Assembly (NCBI GenBank): GCA_016801845.1
Contig: CM028907.1
Coordinates: forward strand, 25,045,950 to 25,109,949
Direction: 5' to 3'
Source of the DNA: Polydactylus sextarius
Taxonomy: Eukaryota > Chordata > Actinopteri > Polynemidae
DNA length: 64,000 nucleotides
A program made the translations under genes and the position numbers. Below, piece by piece: positions 1-12,846 of the stretch (positions within the stretch are counted from its first letter, which is position 1; every line of letters begins with the position of its first letter). A model generated the notes under the pieces. The model searched no databases and had not been told where the DNA came from. It saw only the letters and a list, made by a program, of their open reading frames with translations.

Positions 1-1429
1 CCTTATCTTGCCCTTACTTCTTTGATAATCCCTCTGAACATTATCCTTATAATTACACACAACAATGATTCTGATCCTTGCAAGAGAAATGTGCGCCTTG
101 CATGGATAATATTTCATAGATGACGACCGGTGTGTCAATTAATAACTTGGGTCTCTTATAGGCTTGTTTCTGTGAGTGTGTGTGTTTGAAGACTGGAAGT
201 GGGGGTTTAGGGGGGAAGAAGGGGAGCATGCACAGCTCAGTGTTGTTTTAATATGACTGTTACATTATGTATGCTGACAGCCCTGCCTGTCCCCATTAAA
301 GGCCCATCTTGTTTCCCCATTATATCTGGTTTCTCTGTTAATAGAGCTCTTTGTGTGGCACTTCCCTTTGTATTGGGGGTGTTACAACAGAAAGGTCAGC
401 ACCAGGACAACCTGCCACACTGCTGAATCTCGCACAAGGCCCTCTGAATGACGACAACTGTTCAGTCCTCTCATTACAGCTCTGGTGTTTTGTTAACACT
501 GTTTTCACTCATTCAAGGGCTTCTATATATTCAATAGATGGTCATAAACTACTTTGGTTTGGGAAGCTGTTGAGTGCATAAATCTTTGTACTTTGGACAC
601 TGGAGACAGAATTACTTAAAAAAATCATTAAAAATGTCTAAATGAGTGTGGTGAAATGAATGTGGTGTAATTGTAAGTTTGTTGTTTGTTTTTTGGACTC
701 CAAACAGCAACCAGCATCTGATGATTTTTAAAACACAAAAATAGTCAAGTTGAATTTCCTGGATCATATTTCATTATTTTACTTGAACCACACACATAGC
801 TTACTTCAGGATAAACTCACATATAAAGTTTGGGAAAGACCAAAAGATTATGATTGGGATTTTGGTTAAGACTTCACACACATTAAATATGTCCTGCTTA
901 ATTAGAAAATAATAAATATTTGAACTGAAAAAACAAGTTCAAATATCTAAATATATTTGAAATAATATTGATTATTAATTTATTCATTCATTTATAAAGA
1001 CATTTCAGAATTTTATCAAAATTATGTTTAGACTGCACACAAAAAAAATATTTTCTTAACTAAGTTTTTCAGTGATCAAAGCTTGCATTTTCAATTTCAA
1101 ATATTACTTTTTCAATTTTGAATTTCAATTTTACTTATTTTTTTTTTTTTTTTTTTTTTAAACCAAAACTATAATCTATTAACTTTTATACTACTACTAT
1201 ATGAACTATACTAAATACTCAATCATAATGGCTCTGTGATGCCAGGTAATATTATAGATTACTCTATAATTAGACTACCGGATATTATTTTAAATATAGC
1301 AAAGTAGGTTACAAACCATTATTTATACTCAATTACAACTGAATTTACACAGTTTAATAATAACAATATTGAGTACCCCAAACTTAATTACTTTGAGTAG
1401 ATCTAATTGTTACTTCCACCACTGAAGGC
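1..1429. other. AT-rich intergenic sequence
   Basis: No coding region or recognised mobile element was found. There is a run of about 22 T at 1138-1159. The short open frames present lack family resemblance. Confidence 0.6.
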
Positions 1430-2168
1430 AAACAATGTGTACAAGGTAAACTGCACATACCCTTCAACAATATACACACATTCACATAAATACAAAAAAG
1501 TAGTCAGAGATGATATAGAAGGTTAAGAGATAGTACAACAGCACATGTTCACCTCTCACACAGATCTGAGTTGATGTACAGGCAGGAAAAGCAGGGATGA
1601 TTTCCTGAATGGTTCTTTGTGACAGTGGAGCTGGATGAGTCTGTTAGAGAAGGAGCTGATGTCTCTGTACTGTGCTGTAGAGGGGATGGGATGGATTATC
1701 CACAATGGAGAGATGTTTGTTCAGTGACATCCTGTTTGTTCAGGGACTCAAACCTCTCCATTTTATGGCTTATGATGGTCTCGGATTTGTGGATTATTTT
1801 GTCCATCATCCTGGCGTCTCTGACACAGATGCTGGTCCAGCAGACCACAGCACCATAGATGACACTTGCAGCCATATATTGGTAGAATATCTCTAGCATC
1901 CTACAGAACGTTGAAGGATCTGAGCTTCCTCAGAAAGTAGAGTCTGCTCATCACCTTCTTGTACACAGCTTTGATGCTGACCCTTCAGTTCAGTCTGCTG
2001 GTCAAATAGACACCCAGGTACTGGAGGTGGTCCACCACTTCAACTTCCTCACCAACTATGATGACAGGTTCTATTGCTGTTCTTGTCCTCCTGAAGCTGA
2101 ACACGGTCTCCTTGGTTTTGTTCACATTTAGCAGGTGATTTCTGCTGCTCCACTCCACAGAGCTGCCA
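1430..2168 (-). mobile_element. Rex1/Babar-like LINE, 3' coding part (fragment A)
   Basis: The minus-strand translation contains NVNKTKE, VVDHLQYLGVYLTSRLN, KAVYKKVMSRLYFLRKLRSF, MLEIFYQYMAAS and SNRLIQL. These are signature stretches of the C-terminal part of fish Rex1/Babar (CR1-clade) reverse transcriptases. Stops and frameshifts interrupt it. It continues as fragments B and C beyond two younger DNA elements, so the original element ran from about 4871 down to about 1430. The 3' limit is approximate. Confidence 0.75.
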
Positions 2169-3390
2169 CCAGAGGCCTGTACTATGAAGCAAGTTCAACT
2201 TACCCAGGATCTTTTTCAGTTATCTGGCTTCACTAATCCTAACAATCACAGTCTGGCTAAGGGGTACTACGAAGCTGGTTATCAACTCGATTAGTCAACC
2301 CAGGATTTTTGCCAATCTAGATGTGAATGCATTCACATAAAACAGGCGGCATTTGCAGCAGATGTCCAATCACAAACATGGAAATGAATACCGGCAGAGT
2401 GGCATACAGAGCAAACTATCATTTAAAAAAAAATAAAAAAATATTCAAAAAATGTATTTAAAAAATATTTTTAAAAATATGAGGAATACCGGCTGATAAT
2501 CCAAACAAAAAACAACATGGCAGCAGCTGCTAAAAAACGAAAAGACAGCTAGAAAAAAGATCGCCGATTGTGTAAACGCGCAAGTTCACAGCCCCATAGA
2601 GCACGAGTAGATGTGACTGTAATTAAATTAAAATCATATCAATGAACTGCTAAAATCTAGGCTGTTCTTAAGGTGAATAGGCTGATAATACTTTAACATT
2701 CGGGTTCAGCTGCACCTGTAGCGGCACAAAACAATAAAAATGAAATATAATAATATAATTCAAAGTGAAGTAGACGTATTTTCATGTCTTATAAGTCCAA
2801 GTACAGTTTCATTGCGTCAGTCAGTCTCTGATTTAGGATGACAAGCACAGTTAATGAAGGTGGATGAGGGTGTGTCATTGGACCCTGGAAGCTCCAAACA
2901 GGAACATTTGTACAATGTGTCAATAAGAAAATACAGTTATTTAATATCCTAGTTAATTATTGTAGGAGTCAATAACACACTGCTACTGTCTGAGGGACAG
3001 TCAGTGCTCGACTGTGTCACTGACAATGTGCGGTTTGAGGAGATCACAGATATTTAAGTGACGCACACCAATAAATAATCTTGCTGGCCTCTAAAAACCC
3101 TCATCCTCCTCATAGACCTTCTCTCAATCCGGCACCGAGCTCCACAGATCTGCAATAAAAGGACGAGACATTTTCAAGAGCATTGATTGGTCGGAGGGCG
3201 GGGATTTTATAGGCGCTGATCTCTGATCTGAAACATAACCTGCTCCGGAGCAGGTTAGCTGTTCAGCATAAGTTACCATGGAGATGTAGCACGGTAAGAA
3301 GTGAACCACCTTCGTAGGATGAAAAACCCAGAGTTAAACCTGAAGTTACCGCGATAAGAACAAATCCTGCTTCATAGTACAGGCCTCTGG
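2169..3390. mobile_element. Non-autonomous DNA transposon with terminal inverted repeats, inserted in the Rex1-like LINE
   Basis: The ends are a perfect 23-bp inverted repeat: CCAGAGGCCTGTACTATGAA at the left, extending to 2191, with its complement at 3368-3390. A second, diverged copy of the TACGAAGC motif lies inside the left end. The element splits a Rex1-like open frame. I found no transposase, and no clear target duplication because the flanking bases are part of the palindromic ends. The superfamily is uncertain; PIF/Harbinger or ISL2EU type is possible. Confidence 0.7.
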
Positions 3391-3687
3391 ACTCTGTATT
3401 CTGACTTCTGTCCATCTCTAATATATCCCACCACCCACCACAGTGTCATCACAGAATTACTGCAGGTGGTACGTCAGAGGTGTACAGATTGAACAGAAAT
3501 AGAGACGGTACAGTCCCCTGTGATGGCCTTGTGTAACTGATCACCACGTCAGACTGGGAGCCCCCCAGTCCAACAAACTAAGGCCTAACTGACAAGACGT
3601 TCAGAGATCCAGGAGACAGAACACAACATAAGTGGACAGACGGTGTTGAAGACACTAGAAAAAAATCAAAGACATGATTCTCACAGT
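3391..3687 (-). mobile_element. Rex1/Babar-like LINE, central reverse-transcriptase part (fragment B)
   Basis: The minus-strand translation shows VRIMSLIFF, then a frame giving SQGTVPSLFLFNLYTSDVPPAV, like the GAPQGTVLSP...LYTSD region of Rex1 reverse transcriptase. It lies between two inserted DNA elements and joins fragments A and C in order and orientation. It is frameshifted and dead. Confidence 0.7.
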
Positions 3688-4571
3688 GGCCCTCATTTAT
3701 CAAACGAGCGTACAACAGAAAATGGGCGTAAATTGAGCGTATGTTTCTTTCTACACAAAGTGTGGCATTTAGCAAATTTGATCGTGAGTGTAGGCTACGA
3801 TGATATCTTACGTTAGGTCTGAGTTCATGTACGAAGTTTTAGATTTTGACTTGAGGTGATTTACGGTACATGACCAACAGTTGTGTCACTGATGGAGGGC
3901 TATTAATTACAAAATATTATTTGTAAACCCGATTTCCCTTCCATCGGTGTCTCTTCCGCCCGGAATGTCCAAAATGGAAGACGACCTCTCTTCCACTACG
4001 GTCAATGACAGACTCAGGTCCGACCTGCCTCCTCCAGTCTGTTGCATGTTGCGCTTTAGGGTGGCAAAGCGCTTTTTGGTGCCCAGCATTTCTTCTTGAT
4101 CTTATTTCAAATAAAAATTTTATTTTTCTTATCTTATTTTCTGTTGTATCAAATGTTTCATTAATCACAGATAGATGTAGAAAAAAATCAAAACTCTTCA
4201 GTCCAATTGACTATTGAAAGTTTGTTTACTTTTAATTCCTGATTTCAGGCTGCCAAACAATACCAAACAGTGCATCCACCAGAGGTGTGAGAGTCTCTAT
4301 TTCAGCCTCTGTGAAATTTCTCTTTTTTGCCGGTTTGCCTCTCTCTATGTCGTAAACTCTAGGGGTGCGGCTTCTGAACCGTGCTTTTATAGAAGGCATG
4401 ATATGCTAATTACGATTGATTTCAGTGGCCGAATTTATCAACAAAGCTGGGATTGGTGTGATACGCATCTGATACGCATCTGTTTCGTGAATCTCACATG
4501 AGCCCTGTCGTACGATAATTTCTCTGCTCAGATTTGCGCTGGTTTCTACATTTGTTTGATAAATGAGGGTC
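3688..4571. mobile_element. PIF/Harbinger-like DNA transposon remnant with Myb/SANT-like fragment
   Basis: The inverted ends are GGCCCTCATTTATCAAAC at 3688 and its near-complement ending at 4571. They are flanked by a 3-bp direct repeat AGT at 3685-3687 and 4572-4574, the target-duplication size of PIF/Harbinger. On the minus strand around 4090-3960 a frame reads KRNMQQTGGGRSDLSLSL then EERSSSILDI. This resembles the GGG...LT..EE...I tail of the Myb/SANT-like protein that accompanies Harbinger transposases. No DDE transposase was seen, so it is a non-autonomous or deleted copy. The Myb match is suggestive, not proven. Confidence 0.65.
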
Positions 4572-4871
4572 AGTGCAACCACCACCATCCAGGTGAGTCT
4601 TAGAAGGATACAGTAGGTAGGTGACACTGTCATCCAACCCCACAGACAACTGGTAGAAAAACTAGTGGGTCAAGAGCAGATCTCACCTGTGGTCTGAGCA
4701 AGAATGAGTGTCTCCAAAACCTTTATGACATGTGATGTGAGTGCAACTGGTCTGAAGTCAGTAAGGGCACATGGGGTGGACTTCTTGGGTTGTGGAACCA
4801 GGCTGGTGGTCTTCCATGGCACTGGCATCCTCATCTGCTTCAGATCGAGTATGCTGTAACACATGTCTCCT
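4572..4871 (-). mobile_element. Rex1/Babar-like LINE, N-terminal reverse-transcriptase part (fragment C)
   Basis: From 4864 downward the minus strand reads VPWKTTSLVPQPKKSTP followed by LTDFRPVALTSHVIKVLE. This is the classic start of a CR1-clade reverse-transcriptase domain (P-KK ... DFRPVALTS motif). It is 5' truncated at about 4871. It is the upstream piece of the same element as fragments A and B. Confidence 0.75.
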
Positions 4872-6082
4872 TTGTCTCATCGATGTGAATATTTGTGATT
4901 TTTGTACCCATAATTCTGTGGTTTGTAGGTATGTTTGTTTCCACTCATACCCTGTCTCAAGTAAACATGCAATTTTATTTGTGTCAAAATCTTCTAGCAG
5001 TTAAATGCAGCTATTACTTAAAAATCCTCCATCATAATGAGCGCAGTAGAATTACTTAATTATAATCACTGCATAAAATAATAACCCAGCTTCTACAGCT
5101 GCCATCTTTTCTCCTCACTCCCTTCTCCTTTCCCTCTTCTTTGGGGTTCCTTTTTGTCTTTTTACTCTTCCTGGTACCTTTTGACCTCCTCCTTCCCTTT
5201 CTCCCATCTCTCATCTGAGTCCACTGTGTGTAGGCCTCTGCCAGTGATCCATGGAGGGTAATAGCCATTCCTGCTGTTCCCACAGCATACACCATTACTA
5301 CTGGAACACCCAGACAGAGTGACAAACAGAGAAGGAAAGAGGAGAAAAAGACTGAGAAATAAAAAGACTGAGGGGCCAAAAGAATATTAGGGATTATTTT
5401 TGTAATAAATCTGAGGGGATGACAGCATGTAGCTTGGATGTGTGTGTGTGTGTGTGTGTGTGGTGGGGAGGGGGGTGTATATATCATCTCATGGTGAGGA
5501 TTAGAGAGGTCCAGGTAAGATATCTTGTTTCCTGTGACCTGCTCATCGCAGGGTTTCCCACACTCATCACTTCACTCTATCACATCCCTCTTGTTGAGAT
5601 ATAAAACATATAGGCATTGTTCACCTGACACCTGAAACACACATGCACAGACGAACACACGTGCATTACATCACACACTTCCCAGATCTTTATATGCTAC
5701 TGAGCTGTAAATCCAAATTATCTTCAGATACTTCATCCATACTCTCACTTCTCAATCTATCTGTGTGTGTGTGTGTGTGTGTGTGTTGGTGGGTGTGTGT
5801 GTAAAGCTATATTCCTGTCACACTGCAAACCTGAGCAATGTGTGTGTTTCCTGTAACTCACTGTGGGTTATGATAACAACCGTTTCTCCTGTCAACAGCC
5901 CATAATGTCAGATTTACAGGGTTGCCCCCGGTAACCAGCAAGGCTGGCGTGGCTGAGTGATTCCACAGCATCTGTCAGAGCTGGAGAGGTCATCTATCAC
6001 ACACACACACACACACTGGCATGGAACACACACACACACACACACACTGGCACGAACACACATACACACACACACTGGCATG

Positions 6083-6123
<41 letters not shown>

Positions 6124-6780
6124 GCTTGTGCCTGTGTGCCTGTGTGTATGTGTGTGTATGTTTTGTGTTCACAGTGTAAATTACCCAGCAGAACTCTCTG
6201 CCTTCTCTTTCTTCCTTGTCATGAATGATTTCTTCAAACAGCATGGAATGACCTGTGTCTATGTCTAAAATCAACAAGGAGGTATTTCTGTAGTTCAGCA
6301 AAAATCTGTAGAGAAAACTGCAGGTACAATGTAACTGGATTACTCTGCAGACCAAATACCTACAGAATATCCCTCTTCCACCTCTCTCCATTCTGGGCCA
6401 CTGTAGAAACATGGCAGTCCAACATTGTGAACTCCACAGAGGGACTCCCATGCCCACTCCTTGAGGTAATGAAAGTAAAACTCATGGTTTCATGTGACTA
6501 TACAGTAATCAGTTAGTAATTTAGATTAATTAGAGATAAAGATTAATTTTCGACTCACATTTATCTTGCAAGTAAGAGTGCTCAACTCTTTGTGGAGCAT
6601 TTCACAAACTGCAAATATTTATCATCAACAGACGGTGAGAGTGGTCCTTCTGGAAAGCCTGTTATTAATGACTGAAGTTAAAATATTTGTTGTTGTGCAT
6701 TGAGCAGATAGGCCTCAATCACCCAATGCATTCAACTGCAGTTTATAGTTTAAAATTTCATTTTGACAAAACCACACAGA
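4872..6780. other. Intergenic sequence with TG/CA microsatellites
   Basis: No gene recognised. It holds TG tracts at 5439-5462 and about 5761-5786 and a compound CA array at 5998-6121. An RFX-type X-box palindrome lies at 5921-5935. The rest is low-information unique sequence. Confidence 0.6.
5998..6121. repeat. Compound CA microsatellite punctuated by TGGCAYG units
   Basis: CA runs are broken three times by a near-identical unit ACTGGCAYG(G)AACACAC (around 6018, 6050 and 6078). This suggests a minisatellite formed by duplication of a CA tract with its interruption, rather than a simple CA repeat. Confidence 0.85.
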
Positions 6781-8350
6781 GTATAAACGAAGGAAAGTTG
6801 TCGACGTGTGTATATGAAGAAACCTTTGAAGAAAGCCAATAAGAAGTCAGAAGAACCGATTGGAAAAAAGCTGAGAAAAACTACTGCAAAGACAGACTTG
6901 AATGACAAAAGGTCCCAAATGAAGCATCGGGCTCAACTTTAGAGGGGGACATCAGGGTGACCACCTCAGACAACAGCGATGTGCTAGGGGCTATAGCATT
7001 CAGAGATAATGCTCATAAAATCAGAGATTTGTAATAAAATTGGGGCCGAAATTTCAGCAGTCACCACCACTTTGAGAGAACTAACTGTGTTGAAATCTGA
7101 AAACGACACAGCTATAACAGCGCTAAAAGCCCAGATGGACCAAACCAAACAATGAAGGAACTATCTGATGTGGCTAGTGGCTTATCGGACATGCTTCAAG
7201 AGTTAGAAAACAAAGTCAAGAAACTTTCTAGGCAAGATGAAACTCTCTCTGAAAAATGTCTAGACCTTGGGGGGCACTCAAAAAGACAGAACCTGAGAGC
7301 AGCCGGAATAGAAGAAGGCAAAGAAAATGGCCAGAAAACAAGGAATTTTGTGGGCATCCATGAGCATCTATGACATTTGATTGCCAGTATTCATTATTGT
7401 CATGCATATGAAGAAATAATACAGAAAGCGATGTACACCAAGAACCTAACATTCCACAGCCAGCAGATGCACATCCTCAGGGACTTGCCGCCCGAGGTGG
7501 TTAAGTTCACCCTGGCCAGGAAGATACTATAGGACACACCCATCAATTTTGGGCTTTTATACCCGGCTAAGTATCACATAATAGGTTGGAGATGTTCTTT
7601 ACAGATGCAGAGGAGGCTCGTCACTACACACAGCACCAGGGGTTTTTTTCAGTTTTTTTTTTTTTTTTTTGCTTTGCTGTTTTCTTTGAAGGGGGGGAAT
7701 GGGGTGAGAGCAGTCCTATTTAGGTTGTATCTGTTAAGGACTGATAGCAGTATACCAGAAATATTGCAGGAGAATGACCTGGTCTTATGACTGCTGTGAC
7801 AGATAACATTGGAGAAGACGTAGGAACAGGAGGAAATCTAACTTTTTGTACATGGAATGTAAACAGAATAAAAAAACCAGAGGACATTTGGAATAAAGAT
7901 TCCCCCTTCCTGTTCCCTTAATGCCAGGCACTGTCTGATTCAGTTTGAAGTTGCATTACTCAAAGTTAAAGCTATATAAAATTTTACCACAGGTATCTCC
8001 AATTTGGAAAAAAAAGTGACCAAGCAGAGGCAGACTTACTTCATAGCTATGAATTATGCCCTAAATTAAAATAATTCTGGACTACAATATTTTTTGGAGT
8101 TCAGCTACAACCAGATCCACTTCTGGTGACATTGGCTTTATCTGAAAAGTCTAAAAATCTACAGAACGCATAGCATCATCTCCTCTTCTCTGCAAAGAAA
8201 CTTATTCTCTTGGAGACCACTGGAGATGCACTGCACAAAATGTGGTCTTCAACACTTTAGGCAGGCTCTGCTCAGGGATGGAAAAGTTAGGAGGGGTAGA
8301 TGTGGGCTGGTTCATATCTTTCTTTTTTCTTTTCTTTTATTGTTGTTATA
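6780..8350 (+). mobile_element. L1/Tx1-clade LINE, internally deleted and dead
   Basis: ORF1 remnants come first. A start MKKPLKKANKKSEEP at 6814 runs 41 codons to a stop. Then a coiled-coil frame LSDVASGLSDMLQELENKV...GHSKRQNLRAAGIEEG (7152-7320) matches the coiled coil plus RRQNLRI region of L1-type ORF1. Next come MHILRDLPPEVVKF and INFGLLYPAKYHI (about 7470-7580), like the ORF1 C-terminal domain. ORF2 begins with LTFCTWNVNRIKKP (about 7841), typical of the APE endonuclease start. It jumps at about 7905 to the ORF2 C-terminus (SYELCPKLK, LQPDPLLVTLALSEKSKN, KKLILLETTGDALHKMW). Almost all of ORF2 is missing. Boundaries are approximate. Confidence 0.65.
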
Positions 8351-11300
8351 ATATATGTATGTTATAATTGTCCCTCATCCTGTATTTCCTTTACTTGTAA
8401 AAATGATTGTGATATAATATTGGAAAACAGGTATGATATACATTCACAACAACTGTAATAATGCTGTATACATGCTTCACAATAGATATGTTTTAAAGAA
8501 AGTATTTTTAAATAGTGCAGTAAGTAATTTGCAAGCATCTTTACCCTGACGTAAAGTAGTAAAGTATCATACTTAAAATACACAAGCCTCAGCCACAAAA
8601 AAAAAAAAAAACAAACAAACAAAAAAAAAATGCAATGAATCGAAGCACAAGAAGTGAAGTGCGATATGACCACTTGAGAGGTTAAGTTTTGGATGTGTTG
8701 TGATTCCAGTCTGTTACTACAGTCGTCCTCTGTGGAGGAGCAAGCTACAAATCTCCTGAGAACCTGAGTGCATCTCTATTTTTGTAAAATAATCATTTAA
8801 TTCAAGGGGCTGTACGAAATATCATCGAAATGTAAAATGTAAATGTTAGTTGTTTATTGAACAGTCTTAGTTTAGTTATGCCAATCTTTCCCTATATCTC
8901 TCTTGTGAAAGTAGCACAAACTAACTACACGGTCAAAGTTATGCTTTTCTTCTCAGCTAACGTGATCAAAGCAGTGTTTTAACTGTTTTTTAATGCGGCT
9001 CATTGGCTTGCCACTGATGTGAAACCTGAGGCATATCAGAGGATGCGGTAGTGTACTGCTTCCACATTCTGCATGTTTAGTTCTTATCGTGTCGCACTAT
9101 TCTAGATGTGATCTTGATAGACTATTTTAATTCTTATCATAATAGACTATTTCATGCACGGATGCCTTTTTACTCCTCTGCAGCTGTGATGAGGTTTAAT
9201 TGGTTTGCTATGCACATATTCTCAGTCTGCCTCACCGTGTAGCAGACAGAATTTTATTGTGTTTTTTTTCTGTTTCCTTTTCTTCTCATTCTCATACTTA
9301 AACTTTTGTTGAAACAGTAATACTGCACCATGTCTTTCTTAAAGCACAATGATAACTGTGTGTGTGCACGTGCAGTTACTACTTCTCTACTACTTCAACT
9401 TTTCATTTTCCTGTTCCTAGTTACCCTAACTTACCATGTAAAATTAAAAACTGAAAAACTGTCAGATTTTAGTCTATAGAGATATTTGTCATGGAAAGTT
9501 AACCAGACAGTGTGCCTCTGTTATTTAGCCTCCCCTCATAAATGTGCACTACACACTGCAGCCACCCAAATGATCACATAGTTTTATCACTGTTTCTTTA
9601 AGCAAACATCTGAGCTTATTCAGACAATGCTGAGCGACACCAAACAGTGTATTTTCAGTTGGTGAGACAAGAATAATCTTTTGTTGTGTCTTGCATATGA
9701 CAAATGGTCATATGGTTCAATGGTTCAAATGGTCATATATGACAAACTTCAAGCCATATCCAGATCTCACATGGACATGGATCTTAAGACATGGACTAGA
9801 GTTCATATGAGAAAACAGCATAAAACATTTTTTAATCAAAAGTGATCATTATAACATATATCTATAGTATAACTATAACTAATAAAATTGGGCTTTCTTG
9901 AAGGAAGTTTGTATTGAAATTCTAATGAACAAAGACACTCTATTTTAGCAGACTCACAACAAGCAGTAACATAACAATCATTTTGCAGGCTTTAGACTTG
10001 AATACTGAAAGACTCGATTGTCCTGAGATTTGAAAAGCAAATACCTTCAGTTCTGTTCCACAGACAGACTCGAACCAAAACACTTAGAATCAGCTCTGCT
10101 CTGTATATTAAGTAACTAACTAATTAATTTCATGGCCTATTTCTTCCGTAAAATTTGATAGAGAAACCTTTTCATTCTTTGGATAGTTTGGGAGTTTGAC
10201 AACACCTCCAGATTAGTGATCGTGGTGATCCAGTGTCACAGTCAGTTTTGTTGTTGTTGTTCTTTAATGGAATTCTGAATGAATTAATAAATGAATTGGT
10301 AGAACACCTAAGAAAAAATAAAACAATTTTTGCTAGCTCATGGAATCTGATATATCTGCCATATATAGCCAGAGACCACCTTATACTGCAACAGTTAAAA
10401 ACAGTGCTCGCACAACCTTTAGTGAGTCAGTGTAGTCGTCCTAGGGGCCATTACAGGGATTACACTGTAAACGTACAGTAAATATGAAGACGCCATTTGC
10501 TTAAATGAACATAGAATTTGTAAAACGTTGCTCATTTACATTACAGTCACATTATATGTATGATCATAGATCACCTATCTTTGTAAACACTAGCTTCATT
10601 AAAATTTTCCCAACAGGGAACTAGGAACTACTAGGAAGTATAAATAAACATCAGCTCCTCAGTATACTCTTTTGCCTCAGGTGAGTTACAAATACATGAC
10701 AACAGACAAATGTTTAAGAATCCATAGGTTGATGTACCAACAAATGTCTATCCTTCCTCTGTTGTGGAGTATTTGTTTTCCTGATCTGAAGGACAGAGAG
10801 TGTTGTATGATGTACAAGTTTCAATTTAATATTGTGATATTTGGCTTTATAAAAAGGTAATTTGACTTGTCTCATTTTGACATTGTTTGTGTAGGAATGT
10901 CTACTTTATCTACAATGTGCATCAACTGACAAATTAATGTTAAACACTGCTAGTGAAATTTACCCATCTAGTGCAGTGGATACACTGTATTGTTGCATTA
11001 TGCAGATGCATTATGTAAACAGAACTCAACAATCATATCAATATGATCTACTAATTTTTCCTTTTATTCGTGGACTCAGCATCTGCATGTGTACTGAAAT
11101 ATATACTAATATCAGTGATTAAAAGATTCTTCCCCAAAATGCATATATAGTCAGCAATAGAAAACAAAATCAAAACGCAATGATTCTGTGACATATGTCA
11201 TTGGTTTCATGAACTGAATGTGTGTCCCGCAATTTGCAATATGATTTGTCAAGGGAAGTAGTAATCATTATCCTTAAGATGAATTAGGTGAGTCTCTCTG

Positions 11301-12829
11301 CTCTACAGCTCAGCAGGGAAATAATATCTGTGATAAAAGACAAAATCATCCACAGATCTTATAAATTTCTGTCTTGATAATCAGTTCTACTTACAGTACA
11401 ACTGCCTTTGAGTCTCACGTGTCTGAAGCTTTGGATCAAAAGAGGTTCAGTCACAATGGCAGAACAATTACAGCCAATGACAATGTACTTGCACTGTAGT
11501 TACCGTCTGGGTGTGTGGGATATGTCATGATGTGTTATGTTAGTCACTGCCCCTCTGACAGCTCATGTCAATAGGTGGGTGATACAGCTGTCATCATATT
11601 ATGGTGTGAATGAGCTTGGCTTGGCTGTGTGAGTCTGTATATTTGCTCTGTGTGTGTGTGTTTTTGCTCGTATATGTGTATTTGTGTGCGCATGTATGCA
11701 GTCCCAGACGGAAGCCCAGAGGACAGATGGTGGGTTCAGACACAGACTGACACACCGTAACCAAGCGATTACACACTCAATGACTCCCACTGGAGAGAGA
11801 GGAAAATAAGTGGGAAAGCAATGATGATAGGGGAGAGGGAAGGAAAGGTAAGGAGGGTGAGAGTGGATCAATATACAGCGAGTAAAGGGAAAAAACGGAG
11901 GGTGTCAAGTTTTTCATTATCTGTGGAAAATGTGTGGAATTTAAAAACAGGGGAAAGAGAGAAGTGAATGATAGAGAGATAAAGATAAAAGAATGATACT
12001 ATTTGCAATAAAAGAAGAAAGTGGATGGATGTTTTAGAGGAGTGAGGGTGAAGGGCCCTGCACAAGCAGTCAGGCAGAGGAAGAGATGGTGGAAGTGAGG
12101 AAAAGGAAGTGAGAGATCAATGAATGAAAAGACGGAGAGCTCTTTAGGGATGTTGGATTACATGCTAGCCAATTAGAGCAAAGGATGTTGGAAACTCCTG
12201 TGATGAAATTGATATGTGATTGGTTAACGGTTTATTATGCTCACTGAGCTATCCATGCTTCTTTAACACACTCAGAAATACACATATTGACCACACATAA
12301 ACCATTGTTAATGTTTTGTTTGTCTCTGTTTTGCCTGTAACACTGTTCTCAACATGATATAAATATAATGACATATTTCGATTATTTATTATCACTTATT
12401 TTCCCAGTTTCCAAATTTTCATAATTTCCTAAAAAGAAAGTTTTTTTCACCTTTTCACTTACTTAACTTACTTAATTTCCTTTTTTCTTTTATTAGTATT
12501 TAATATTAATATGAATACATTTCCCTATATACAATGTATAATATTTTCTTTGGTGGTTCTAACTTCTGCCCATGAGAAACAGTGTTTATCCCCACCCCCA
12601 CCCCTCCTGGCCCAGGTCAAGTGGGATCATGGGAAACCATTCCTGTGGCCCTTCTCACCTTTTTCATCTCAGAGCGTCTCAAAAACATCCCAGACATCGT
12701 GCTCTTTGCTCTTCCACACACTTGCACAACACAGACTCAAATCTTCAAGCCAGCTATAAAACATCAAGATCCACAGAGGACAGTGAAACAACATCTTCAT
12801 TTACAAATTACATTGTACTCATTTTTGAT
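8351..12829. other. AT-rich intergenic sequence
   Basis: No host gene or clear transposon could be supported. Short A-rich and T-rich tracts occur (for example 8598-8630), and CA/TG-rich stretches lie near 11640-11700. Open frames here are short and composition-driven. Confidence 0.55.
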
Positions 12830-12846
12830 GCAAACTTAGAGAAGTT

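Noticed and set aside
5990..6457. Open frames rich in cysteine-valine or threonine-histidine over CA/TG tracts (also at 29646, 39621, 60045)
   Set aside because: They are translations of dinucleotide repeats, with no homology and no supporting gene structure.
9690..9750. Local repeats of ATGGTCATAT and GGTTCAA
   Set aside because: Imperfect short repeats in AT-rich sequence; too weak to call an element.
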